From Fimbriimonadaceae bacterium (GTDB taxonomy: Bacteria; Armatimonadota; Fimbriimonadia; Fimbriimonadales; Fimbriimonadaceae), in contig JAIBBE010000022.1 in NCBI GenBank assembly GCA_019694835.1, positions 105,476 through 169,475 of the forward strand: a stretch of DNA of 64,000 nt, in the 5' to 3' direction. This document shows positions 27,891 to 35,941 of this stretch, in pieces (the first letter of the stretch is position 1; each line of letters starts with the position of its first letter). Position numbers and translations under genes: made by a program. The notes below the pieces were generated by a model. The model was not told the origin of the DNA, did not search any database, and was given only the letters and a program-made list of their open reading frames with translations.

Positions 27891-28662
27891 CTGCCGAGCT
27901 AAACACGACCGGCGTGTAGGCTTCCGGCATATGGGTGTCATATCGACCATGAGGTGTAACGCACCATGCCGCTTGTACGGTCCGATCTGCAATGAGGATT
28001 TGCTGAAAGCGACCAAGGAAGAGATTCCACACGTCTCCATTTTTGGGCGGTATCGAACGGCCGTTAGCAAGCAAGGCCAAACTACTCCACGGTATGCCGA
28101 TTTCGGCGGTCCATCCTTTACTTCTCATCGCTCCATCATTCAGATTCCCATCCACATTCACTGCCGTTCGTAACCCAGGCATGTCGAAGTCGCGAAACGC
28201 CCACCGGGCTCCGCGGGGGTGATTGCCATCCCAAAAGTGATCCGGCATTCGGTCGAAATCGCCTGCGAACGTGTAAGCCATTCTACGGTGAACATCAAAC
28301 ACTTGCTGGTCAAAGCGATGGTAGGCGTCGCGCCAAATGAAGAACATCTCGTACACCGTGCCTAACGCGTTGATTTCGAGCTCATAGTAACAGTCGCCGC
28401 CATCAATGAAGAGCTCAACGTCGTTCTCTCGAAAAATGAGTGAATCCCGCTCAGTTAACCGAGCAGTGGGGTAGGGCTCTTCGACCCAAAAGCCCGCATA
28501 CAACGCCTCATGGTCCCAAAGGAGCGCAGCCTGCGTGCTAAGAATGGCGGGGTTGCCTGTTGCCATGTCAACAAAGTGGTTGGACCGCTCCGCACTGTCC
28601 CATGGACCCTCGAGCCGTCCGTTGAGGCTGGGTGCGATTTCGGTGAAGCGGGCAATGAGCAT
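27880..28662 (-). CDS. CBM9-like carbohydrate-binding protein
   Basis: 260 residues without a signal peptide. ALLWDHEALYAGFWVEEPY, FRENDVELFIDGGDCYYELEINALGTVYE and GWTAEIGIPWSSLALL follow the pattern of family 9 carbohydrate-binding domains that stand alone in Armatimonadota and Bacteroidetes. Probably a sugar-binding or sugar-sensing protein; no catalytic domain. The stop overlaps the end of the convergent glycosylase gene by 11 bases. A G-rich run precedes the ATG. Confidence 0.75.
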   Translation of the reverse strand: MLIARFTEIAPSLNGRLEGPWDSAERSNHFVDMATGNPAILSTQAALLWDHEALYAGFWVEEPYPTARLTERDSLIFRENDVELFIDGGDCYYELEINALGTVYEMFFIWRDAYHRFDQQVFDVHRRMAYTFAGDFDRMPDHFWDGNHPRGARWAFRDFDMPGLRTAVNVDGNLNDGAMRSKGWTAEIGIPWSSLALLANGRSIPPKNGDVWNLFLGRFQQILIADRTVQAAWCVTPHGRYDTHMPEAYTPVVFSSAVTA

Positions 28663-28754
28663 CCCCCCAACGATACCCTTGGCATAGAATCTCGGGAGTC
28701 AACCGGAGAAGGCGAAATCGCTGGGGTGCAATGAATTTGGAGTAACCTGTGGGC

Positions 28755-28904
28755 GTGAATAAACCCTCAAAGAAGCAGATCAAAGAGGCCGTCGAGAAGC
28801 TCAAGGGCAAGTCGGTTGATAAGTCGGGTCCAATTGATCCGAATTCCGCTGGCAAACTTTCCCCCAAGAAGTCTAGCCAACGCATTCGAAAACAAGGCGT
28901 TTAG
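28755..28904 (+). CDS. Small lysine-rich protein, 49 residues
   Basis: GTG start, 49 codons and TAG. The protein is basic and probably disordered (MNKPSKKQIKEAVEKLKGK at the start, SPKKSSQRIRKQGV at the end). TAACCT at 28743-28748 lies exactly six bases before the GTG, the same leaderless geometry as many genes here. Lysine-rich, low-complexity composition suggests nucleic-acid binding, but this is a guess. It lies between two minus-strand genes and has no recognisable homologue. Confidence 0.55.
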   Translation: MNKPSKKQIKEAVEKLKGKSVDKSGPIDPNSAGKLSPKKSSQRIRKQGV

Positions 28905-28936
28905 TCGTCGCGGGCAGGATTAACGAAGGACGCTTG

Positions 28937-31012
28937 CTATCGTGGCCTGGTGGGGGTGCGTACGCTGAGGACTGCGATTCCCCTGCTTGCGCAGCTCATC
29001 CATAGTTCGTAACCTCCGGGGACCTTCTTCACCTCGAGGTCGAGAATGGCCGCGTGAGGAAGGCCTCCCCACTGAGGTTCGCCGCCGGGAGGAGCAGGAT
29101 AAACGCCAACTGACTTGCCGTCGAACCAGCACAAGCCACGCTGGGCGGTGAGGTAGTCAGAATCGTACTGCATCCAGATCCGGCCGTCGGGTGTGGCGGC
29201 AAGCGGCATCAGATACTCACCGGGGAATGGCCATCCAGCCTGTCTTCGATAGATGGTGTAAGCCCCAGTGGTCGGATTTAGGCGGATCAAGCTGCTGTTG
29301 TCTGGGAGATTGATGGTATTGGCGCCCAGCCATACGGTGCCATTGCTCTCAATCGCCATTCCCTTGAATTGATCGCTTTGCGGATCAAGTTGAGGAAAGT
29401 CTTCGATACTGCGTGTGAACAAAGTCGTACCATTCGTGCGGGTGACTGTAGTGTCTCCAAGAGCCCAAACCGCACCTGGAATTATGGGATCCCTTGTCAG
29501 CTTGAACCCACCCTGCTCGGAGACGTTCGTCCAAGTATTGCCGTTGCGCATGGCGACGACACCGTAGTAGGTGATCCAGAGTCGACCCAGCGAGTCTTCG
29601 ACGACATCCTTCACAGAGTCGTTCGCAATGTTCAGGTTCGACCAATTCAATCCATCCCACGTATGTAAACCGTTGAACATCGGATTCACGACGAGTTGAT
29701 GATTCGACGGACGCATGTAAACGCTCTCACTATTGTCCGTGGGGAACGGGAAATCGTGGCCGAGGCCATAGTGGTAGTCGTTGAACCCGATCCAGCGTGA
29801 GCCATCAAAGCGGACCATGCCGCCATATCCAGGCCCGGCGTTGGCACAAGCATAAAGGCCACCGGTCGGATCGAGCGTGAGATCATTGTTGAAAAAGTCG
29901 AACTGGCTTGTATTGGTGAGGCGATAGCGCTGCCACAAACCCGTCATCGCGTCACGCTTAGCCGCCCCACCGATACCACACACCCAAACATTGCCGTTCG
30001 CGTCTATGTCGACATCGTAGGTAGCCGGATTAAGTTGCCATGCTCCAAGCGATTGCCACGCCGTACCGTCGAACTTCCACACCCCGCCCCCGCCGTCACC
30101 GACGAGGGCCTGATTGGGCCCAAGGGCGCGGATGGCGGCTACGGCGATGCCAAAAGGCGGCTCTGGAGTGTTTGCCCATGTGCCATCGGGGCGTCGGAGA
30201 TCAAGTCGAAACTCGTTCATTGAGGCATCGGACCACTTGGTCATCCACGTATTGCCAGCCGAGTCCGTTAAGTTCTTCTCGGGCACCTTCGCCGGGTTGT
30301 TGTTCTGCCGGGGATAGACCGTCCACACTCCCGTTGTGCTGTCATAGCGAGCAGCGTCGTTCTGCTCTGTCCACACGTAATACCCACCGCCGGGTTTGGG
30401 CTGGATCGCGAGTGGCCCTCCACCATAATCGTTAAAAACTAGCCATTGATTCGTGCTAGGAGTGTAGCGTGCTAAGCCGCCTGATCCCCACACTGTGGAA
30501 TAGGACGAAAACCAAATCGTTCCATCTGGAGCAACTTCGACGCCTCGATTCCAGCCACCTGGAATAGGAGAATTGTCGTCTCCAAACCGTCGCAAGGACT
30601 TTGGACCAATCGCGGGATCATAGAGGAGTGCTCCCCGACCAGTTGCCATCCACATTCGGCCACTGGAATCAACGTCGATATCCGACACTCTGACGATGCC
30701 AGTGAAATCGGGATGTCCTATTACGGGATAGTCAACATTGGAAACGTTGACCCATGAATTCGTCGACTGTACGAGCTTTGCGATGCCGCCCTCTTCGAAG
30801 GATGCGTCGTATCCACCGATCCATGGATCACCGTTGGGAGCGATCCAAAGCGCTTGGCAAAAGTCCCCTTGAATACCCGTATTGCTGGGTCGGTAGTAGC
30901 GCCACGAGTTGTGTGGTTGCGGAATCCCGGGCTGAGACCAAGCGAAGGCGCAAGGCGCGAGAGTGAGTCCAATGAAGAAAGCGGATTTGAAAAGCAGGTT
31001 CATCGTTTCCAT
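28937..31012 (-). CDS. Secreted two-component-regulator-type propeller protein
   Basis: 691 residues with a signal peptide (LLFKSAFFIGLTLAPCAFAWSQ). The rest is made of Reg_prop-like blades: IAPNGDPWIGGYD, VDSSGRMWMATGRGALLYD, VAPDGTIWFSSYS, DANGNVWVCGIGGAAKRD, DSLGRLWITYYG, ATPDGRIWMQYD. There is no kinase or HTH domain after the propeller, so it is a stand-alone extracellular sensor or a binding protein. A second ATG lies at 31003. Confidence 0.78.
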   Translation of the reverse strand: METMNLLFKSAFFIGLTLAPCAFAWSQPGIPQPHNSWRYYRPSNTGIQGDFCQALWIAPNGDPWIGGYDASFEEGGIAKLVQSTNSWVNVSNVDYPVIGHPDFTGIVRVSDIDVDSSGRMWMATGRGALLYDPAIGPKSLRRFGDDNSPIPGGWNRGVEVAPDGTIWFSSYSTVWGSGGLARYTPSTNQWLVFNDYGGGPLAIQPKPGGGYYVWTEQNDAARYDSTTGVWTVYPRQNNNPAKVPEKNLTDSAGNTWMTKWSDASMNEFRLDLRRPDGTWANTPEPPFGIAVAAIRALGPNQALVGDGGGGVWKFDGTAWQSLGAWQLNPATYDVDIDANGNVWVCGIGGAAKRDAMTGLWQRYRLTNTSQFDFFNNDLTLDPTGGLYACANAGPGYGGMVRFDGSRWIGFNDYHYGLGHDFPFPTDNSESVYMRPSNHQLVVNPMFNGLHTWDGLNWSNLNIANDSVKDVVEDSLGRLWITYYGVVAMRNGNTWTNVSEQGGFKLTRDPIIPGAVWALGDTTVTRTNGTTLFTRSIEDFPQLDPQSDQFKGMAIESNGTVWLGANTINLPDNSSLIRLNPTTGAYTIYRRQAGWPFPGEYLMPLAATPDGRIWMQYDSDYLTAQRGLCWFDGKSVGVYPAPPGGEPQWGGLPHAAILDLEVKKVPGGYELWMSCASRGIAVLSVRTPTRPR

Positions 31013-31133
31013 TCCCGAAGGGCGACGTCGGGCCGCTCCTTCTGATAAGAGCGCCCGATCGCGCTCCGGATACATTGTGTGAACATTTGGCAGAATCTGA
31101 AAGCTGGCAATTCTCCGCGGGCAAGGCGATTTG

Positions 31134-31195
31134 AACCTGAACCGGTGGCCAATACAAGTCTGCCGTCCCCCAAATCGGCCTCAAGGGTTCAGGTT
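31134..31195. repeat. Ten-base inverted repeat between divergent genes
   Basis: AACCTGAACC at 31134-31143 and GGTTCAGGTT at 31186-31195 are exact reverse complements, 42 bases apart, in the 268-base space between the propeller protein and the DUF1080 gene. Short GGCC segments inside the loop could extend the stem. It does not fold as a tRNA. It could be an operator pair, an RNA element or a decayed repeat. Confidence 0.45.
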
Positions 31196-31281
31196 AGCGA
31201 CCCGAGTCAAAGCCAAATGTCGGCCTTGGGTGACGGTGTCCATGAGTCGAGGTAAAGCCCGAAATCGGTCAGAATAGGTTC

Positions 31282-31869
31282 ATGCTTGCCCTTCTCCTTT
31301 GCATCGCTTCTGACACCAGCATCTTCGATGGACGAACGCTGAACGGCTGGGAAGTCGTCGGAGGAGGGAAGTGGACGGTCGCCGATGGCGTGCTCAAGGG
31401 AACGTGCACCAAGAGCGACGAGCAGGGCGTGCTGATCTATAAGAAGCCGGTGCGCGACTTCAACGCGAAGCTCCAGTTCCGTATCTCCGAAGGGAATAGC
31501 GGTTTCTACTTCCGGGCTGAGCGCATCAAGGAACAGCCGCTCGTCAAGGGTTTCCAAGCGGAAGTCGATGCGATCGAGGATGTCGGTGGCATCTGGGAGA
31601 CGGCGGGGCGCGGTTGGGTTTCCAAGCCGACGGCTGAGATTCACGCAGCGACGAAGTTCAAACCTGGTGCATGGACCGATATGGACGTCAGTGCCATCGG
31701 AACGCGCTATGTCGTAAAGCTGAACGGCCACACCACCGTCGACATCGACGACCCGCAGGGTCGCCGGGAGGGCTGCATTGGCCTGCAGTTGCACGGCGGC
31801 GTTGACATGACGGTCGAGTTCCGCAACCTGCACTTGAAGCCGGTCGAGTCCGTTCGCAAGGGGCGTTAG
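31282..31869 (+). CDS. DUF1080 (3-keto-disaccharide hydrolase-like) protein
   Basis: 195 residues. FDGRTLNGWEVVGGGKWTVADGVLKG at the start, GNSGFYFRAERI in the middle and GCIGLQLHGG plus VEFRNLHLKP at the end are the hallmarks of the DUF1080 concanavalin-like fold, some members of which hydrolyse 3-keto-glycosides. A short hydrophobic N-terminus (MLALLLCIASD) may be an export signal. CAGAAT lies six bases before the ATG. A paralogue is at 60233. Confidence 0.82.
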   Translation: MLALLLCIASDTSIFDGRTLNGWEVVGGGKWTVADGVLKGTCTKSDEQGVLIYKKPVRDFNAKLQFRISEGNSGFYFRAERIKEQPLVKGFQAEVDAIEDVGGIWETAGRGWVSKPTAEIHAATKFKPGAWTDMDVSAIGTRYVVKLNGHTTVDIDDPQGRREGCIGLQLHGGVDMTVEFRNLHLKPVESVRKGR

Positions 31870-31909
31870 CCTGGGCTTGGGTGCCCACCATCAGGGCTTG
31901 GTGTACACG

Positions 31910-31927
31910 TATCGATAGCTATCGATA
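31910..31927. promoter_or_regulatory. Perfect palindrome, operator of the arsR-acr3 operon
   Basis: TATCGATAGCTATCGATA is a perfect 18-base palindrome. A TATCAT -10-like element follows at 31936-31941, so the palindrome covers the -35 region of the promoter. An ArsR-family repressor encoded next to it is the obvious ligand. Confidence 0.7.
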
Positions 31928-31948
31928 TATCGTGGTATCATGGGATCG

Positions 31949-32299
31949 ATGGGTGGCGACGAACTCACACAGGTGTTTCGAGCCCTTGCCGACCCGACCA
32001 GACGGCGGATTTTCGAGTTCCTCGCCAAGCGTTGCGGGCCGGTTGCGGTGGATGACGAAGGGGATGTCCATTCGCTCCAAGGCGTTACCGTTGGCGAAGT
32101 TTGCTGTCATATAACGGGTACTGACAAGTTCAGCTCGACTGTTTCTTTTCACATTCGCGAGCTTCGCCTTGCCGGTCTCATCAACGCTGAGAAGAAGGGC
32201 AAGTTCATGGTGTGCAGTGTCCGTTCGGGTGCTGTGCAAATGGTCATTGCTTATCTGAGATCGCTAGAAGAGGAGGGTGGCCGCGATGGCGGATGCTGA
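31949..32299 (+). CDS. arsR: ArsR-family arsenic-responsive repressor
   Basis: 116 residues. [17 protein letters not shown] and [31 protein letters not shown] form the ArsR winged helix. An insert before the recognition helix holds [10 protein letters not shown], a vicinal cysteine pair suited to trivalent arsenic. TATCAT lies seven bases before this ATG, so a leaderless message is expected and the ATG nine bases earlier is rejected. It overlaps acr3 by 14 bases. Confidence 0.88.
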   Translation: MGGDELTQVFRALADPTRRRIFEFLAKRCGPVAVDDEGDVHSLQGVTVGEVCCHITGTDKFSSTVSFHIRELRLAGLINAEKKGKFMVCSVRSGAVQMVIAYLRSLEEEGGRDGGC

Positions 32300-33338
32300 G
32301 GCGAAGCGCTTGTCCGTGATGGACCGACTCCTGACCTTGTGGATATTTATTGCCATGGGCGTCGGGATCCTGATTGGTCACTTCGCGACCGGCGTGGCTG
32401 GCTGGATCGATGGACTCGCGGTTGGGAAGACCAATATCCCGCTCGCGATCGGTCTGATCCTAATGATGTACCCACCCTTGGCGAAAGTGAAGTATGAGCG
32501 GCTGCGTGAGGTCTTTAGAAACAGGAAGATTCTCGCTTTATCCCTTATTCAAAACTGGTTGGTGGGTCCGGTCCTCATGTTCGCGTTGGCGATTACGCTC
32601 TTGCGTGACAAGCCAGAATACATGGTCGGCCTGATTATCGTTGGACTGGCACGCTGCATCGCGATGGTTTTGGTGTGGAACGACTTAGCCAAGGGCGACA
32701 GCGAGTACGCAGCGGGATTGGTTGCCCTGAACAGCATCTTCCAAGTGCTGTCCTTCGGTCCGATGGCATGGCTTTTCGTCACGGTGTTGCCGCCTTTCTT
32801 TGGTGTCCAAGGGGCGGTTGTGCAGGTGAGTTTCCAGGAACTGGCGGTCAGCGCTCTGATCTACCTGGGGATTCCTTTTGCGGCAGGATATCTGACTCGT
32901 AGGCTTGCGCTGAGGTACAAGGGAGAGGAGTGGCTGACGACTCAGTACCTGCCCAAGATTGGCCCCATCACGCTCGTTGCACTTCTCGCTACGATCATTC
33001 TCATGTTCAGTCTGCAAGGCGAGAAAGTCGTCTCGTCGCCGGGCGATGTCCTGCGCATTGCGCTTCCGCTCGTCATCTACTTCGTGCTGATGTTCTTCTC
33101 GAGCTTCTTCATGGCTCGTCGGACCGGGGCGCCATACGAACAAGCAGCGACTCTAGGCTTTACCGCCAGCGGCAACAACTTCGAGTTAGCGATTGCGGTA
33201 GCCGTCTCGGTATTTGGCCTTGGCTCCGGACAAGCTCTCGCAACGGTGGTGGGACCACTCATCGAAGTACCCGCCCTCATATTGCTCGTCAACGTCGCAC
33301 TGCGATATCGGCGCAAACTCAGTTTCCGCGCGGCGTAA
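32286..33338 (+). CDS. ACR3-type arsenite efflux permease
   Basis: 350 residues, ten membrane segments, of the BASS/ACR3 family. Conserved motifs: [16 protein letters not shown] with the cysteine essential in ACR3 proteins, [17 protein letters not shown], and [16 protein letters not shown]. It exports arsenite using the proton motive force. The ATG at 32286 lies about ten bases after GAGGAGG within the arsR end; the two are translationally coupled. Confidence 0.93.
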   Translation: MADAEAKRLSVMDRLLTLWIFIAMGVGILIGHFATGVAGWIDGLAVGKTNIPLAIGLILMMYPPLAKVKYERLREVFRNRKILALSLIQNWLVGPVLMFALAITLLRDKPEYMVGLIIVGLARCIAMVLVWNDLAKGDSEYAAGLVALNSIFQVLSFGPMAWLFVTVLPPFFGVQGAVVQVSFQELAVSALIYLGIPFAAGYLTRRLALRYKGEEWLTTQYLPKIGPITLVALLATIILMFSLQGEKVVSSPGDVLRIALPLVIYFVLMFFSSFFMARRTGAPYEQAATLGFTASGNNFELAIAVAVSVFGLGSGQALATVVGPLIEVPALILLVNVALRYRRKLSFRAA

Positions 33339-34173
33339 TCTTGAAGGACTTGACGAAGAACTTATAGATGTCGTCGACAAGTGAACCATCTGTAAATTGT
33401 GGGCCACCATGTCCCGCGCCGGATATGACGCGATGGTCCACGAAGATGCCCTTAGCTCGTAATGTACTTGCCAGCAAGTCGCTTTGACCGGGGGCAACAA
33501 CGGGATCAGCCGAGCCATGAACGATGAAGCAAGGTGGATCATCTTTTGAGACGTAGGTAATCGGATTGGCCGACCGCACCTGCTCAACCATCGTGAGCAC
33601 GGGTCCACCAACAAGGCGAGACTCAGCGGAGCTCGCCGAGGCGTGGCCTTCATACCCGGGAGTTTGGGCGAGGGCAATGAAGTCAGTAGGTCCATAGTAG
33701 TCAGCCACTACTCCAATCTTGGCTCGCTCGTTGTCCGCTTGGGTGAATCCGCTCCACTCATTGGAATAACCGGTAACACTTGCCAAGTGACCGCCTGCCG
33801 AACTTCCCCACACACCAAATCGAGATGGATCAAGTCCGTACTGAGCCGCATGGTCGCGAAGCCAAATCACCGCATGCTTGCAATCGATAAGCTGTGCTGG
33901 CCAGATGGCCTGCTGGCTCAATCGATAGTTGATACTCGCGATAGCGAGATCCGGATGACGCTGTTGGAGGACTCGCGCAGGTTGATAGTTACTCTTATCG
34001 CCAGACTGCCAACCACCCCCATGAATCCAGATCACGAGGGGACTCTTGGTCCCACCGCGCGGCACGTAAAGGTCCAGCTTAAGACTGATTCCATCCACAT
34101 TGGAATACTCAAGATCGCGAAATGCTTCGATCGGGGTCTGAGCAAGGACGACAGCCAAGAGCAGGGCAGACAT
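33319..34173 (-). CDS. Secreted esterase (BD-FAE/HSL-like) at the end of the ars operon
   Basis: 284 residues with a short signal ([12 protein letters not shown]). [18 protein letters not shown] is the HGGG oxyanion motif, [17 protein letters not shown] the nucleophile elbow [19 protein letters not shown] the acid and ISGAGHGG the histidine. This is the acetyl-xylan or feruloyl esterase type. It follows arsC by 31 bases on the same strand, so it may be part of the ars transcript, though its substrate has no obvious tie to arsenic. Its end overlaps the end of acr3 by 20 bases. Confidence 0.82.
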   Translation of the reverse strand: MSALLLAVVLAQTPIEAFRDLEYSNVDGISLKLDLYVPRGGTKSPLVIWIHGGGWQSGDKSNYQPARVLQQRHPDLAIASINYRLSQQAIWPAQLIDCKHAVIWLRDHAAQYGLDPSRFGVWGSSAGGHLASVTGYSNEWSGFTQADNERAKIGVVADYYGPTDFIALAQTPGYEGHASASSAESRLVGGPVLTMVEQVRSANPITYVSKDDPPCFIVHGSADPVVAPGQSDLLASTLRAKGIFVDHRVISGAGHGGPQFTDGSLVDDIYKFFVKSFKITPRGN

Positions 34174-34204
34174 GAAGGTGAAGACGGCGTGGCACCTTGG
34201 CAGT

Positions 34205-34606
34205 TCACTCCATGCCCAACAACCCCGCGACCCGGGCCTGTATCTCATCCCGAATGCGCCGAACGACCTCGACCGGCTGTCCAGCCGGATCATCGAGTCC
34301 CCAGTCCTCACTGATCAGGAACTTGGCGGGACAAGCTTCAGCGTCAACGCCACACCCCATGGTGACAATCAAGTCAGCCTCGTCGACCATCGCTTGTGTG
34401 AGCAATTTGGGAGATTGGTCGGCCATTGAGATACCGATCTCGTCCATTACTTGCAAGGCTACCGGGTTAATCGTCTTGCCACCAACCGTCCCAGCCGATG
34501 CAGCTTTGAAGGGCAGACCATAATTAGAGGCCATCCGATTCAGGATGGCCTCAGCCATTTGCGAGCGCCCCGCGTTGTGGACGCAGACAAACAGCACCTT
34601 CGTCAC
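34205..34606 (-). CDS. arsC: Arsenate reductase, thioredoxin-coupled low-MW phosphatase type
   Basis: 133 residues. VLFVCVHNAGRSQMAEA is the CX5R P-loop with the nucleophile Cys8 and Arg14, and IVTMGCGVDAEACPAK supplies the two redox cysteines for the thioredoxin relay. It reduces arsenate to arsenite, which the methyltransferase or permease then handles. The GTG start overlaps the arsM stop by four bases (GTGA). Confidence 0.93.
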   Translation of the reverse strand: MTKVLFVCVHNAGRSQMAEAILNRMASNYGLPFKAASAGTVGGKTINPVALQVMDEIGISMADQSPKLLTQAMVDEADLIVTMGCGVDAEACPAKFLISEDWGLDDPAGQPVEVVRRIRDEIQARVAGLLGME

Positions 34607-35448
34607 CGTGGCTTCACCGCCCGGATGAAGGCACCCATGATGCGGTTGTCGAGGCCCCGCTTCTCGTCCTCGGTGAGGTGAGCGACGCCCTTCGGAGCCC
34701 ACGCGCCCTCAATCTTCGAGAACTCGTAGCGCCGTGTCGCCTCAATCGTCGCATCGACGAACCCCGCTTTGGCGAGCCGATCCAGATAGTCGTCGTACTC
34801 CAAGGCCCCCGCCACGCAGCCGACAAACAGCTCCATATCCTTGCGGATCGAATCGGGCATCTCGCCTTCGACAACCACGTCGGAGATCGCGAACCGGCCG
34901 CCGGGCTTGAGGACGCGAAACGCCTCGCGGAGCACCTGGTCCTTGTCGCCGGAGAGGTTGACGACGCAATTCGAGATGATCACGTCGACCGAATTGTTCG
35001 GCAACGGAATCTCCTCGATATGACCCTTGAGGAACGTCACGTTCGAAAGGCCCGATTCGGCCTTGTTCTTTGCGGCGAGGGCGAGCATTTCGTCGGTCAT
35101 GTCGAGGCCGAAAGCGTGCCCGGTCGGGCCGACTCGCTTGGCCGAGAGCAGGACATCGATTCCGCCGCCGCTGCCGAGGTCGAGGACGGTCTCGCCGGGA
35201 TTGAGCTGCGCGAGGGCTGTCGGATTTCCGCAGCCGAGCGATGCTTGGAGAGCCGCATCAGGAATCTCGGCGGCTTCGGAGTCAGAGTAGAGATTGGAGG
35301 TGATCGGATCTTCGGTCGTGCCGCTGCAGCACGAACTTTCGCAGCATGAGACGGCGGTGGCGCCTTCGCTCACGGCGAGAGCCGCATTGCCGTACTTCTC
35401 GCGAACGGTGTCGCGAAGGTCATTTAAGTCGGTGGATTGAGTCGACAT
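34603..35448 (-). CDS. arsM: Arsenite S-adenosylmethionine methyltransferase
   Basis: 281 residues. The SAM site is VLDLGSGGGIDVLLSAKRVG. The arsenic-binding cysteines expected of ArsM are present: the N-terminal CCESSCC group, one in IISNCVVN and one in LFVGCVAGAL. It methylates arsenite stepwise to volatile or less retained forms. AGGAG precedes the ATG; the gene begins 29 bases before the end of arsR, so the order arsR-arsM-arsC is one operon. Confidence 0.93.
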   Translation of the reverse strand: MSTQSTDLNDLRDTVREKYGNAALAVSEGATAVSCCESSCCSGTTEDPITSNLYSDSEAAEIPDAALQASLGCGNPTALAQLNPGETVLDLGSGGGIDVLLSAKRVGPTGHAFGLDMTDEMLALAAKNKAESGLSNVTFLKGHIEEIPLPNNSVDVIISNCVVNLSGDKDQVLREAFRVLKPGGRFAISDVVVEGEMPDSIRKDMELFVGCVAGALEYDDYLDRLAKAGFVDATIEATRRYEFSKIEGAWAPKGVAHLTEDEKRGLDNRIMGAFIRAVKPR

Positions 35449-35785
35449 GGTTATCTCCTGATGTGGATGTCGGTCGGAGGAAGCTGGCCAATTCGGCGGC
35501 CGCTTCCGGGTTGATGGAGCAGATCATGTTCTTGCCCCGCTTTTCCATCGTGATGAGCCCGGCGTTGCGAAGCTCCTTGAGGTGGAAACTCAGGGTCGAT
35601 GAGATTTTCTCGGTGCCCAAGACTTGGCAGCACACCTCTCCCACCGTCGGCCCGTCGACTGGCCGGACGTCCCCCGACTCCTCCACTGCGACCGCGCAGC
35701 AGCAGGATTGAAGGAAGGAAAAGATGCGCAACCGCGTCGGATCGCCGAGCGCTTTGAACATGACTGCGGTGTCTCTGTGGTCCAC
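35420..35785 (-). CDS. arsR: ArsR-family arsenic-responsive repressor
   Basis: 121 residues. ALGDPTRLRIFSFLQSCCCAVAV and ISSTLSFHLKELRNAGLITMEKRGKNMICSI form the winged helix. Two cysteine clusters (CCC near residue 28 and GEVCCQV) could ligate trivalent arsenic. It is a paralogue of the regulator at 31949 with an extra cysteine group. The GTG start is six bases after TACAAT (35797-35792), a leaderless arrangement. Confidence 0.9.
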   Translation of the reverse strand: MDHRDTAVMFKALGDPTRLRIFSFLQSCCCAVAVEESGDVRPVDGPTVGEVCCQVLGTEKISSTLSFHLKELRNAGLITMEKRGKNMICSINPEAAAELASFLRPTSTSGDNHVDSIHRLK

Positions 35786-35800
35786 ACTGGCATTGTACCC

Positions 35801-35820
35801 CGATATTTCTATAAATATCG
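35801..35820. promoter_or_regulatory. Palindromic operator of the arsR-arsM-arsC operon
   Basis: CGATATTTATAGAAATATCG on the minus strand has perfect eight-base arms around four bases. It lies just upstream of the TACAAT -10-like hexamer of the operon, so binding would occlude the promoter. The sequence differs from the operator of the other ars operon, suggesting that the two repressors do not fully cross-regulate. Confidence 0.7.
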
Positions 35821-35941
35821 AAACATGATGCGAGAGTCCTACTCCTGAGTGGTCCGGCGAGAGGTTCGCGCGTACTTGAGCAACCCCGAAAGTCCGCGAC
35901 CTCGCCAGTGTGTTTCCTGAAGCCCGGTGCCAAACTCCGAT

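Noticed and set aside
31131..31200. tRNA-like stretch ending in GGGTTCAGGTTA
   Set aside because: No acceptor or anticodon stem can be drawn; only a single inverted repeat is present.
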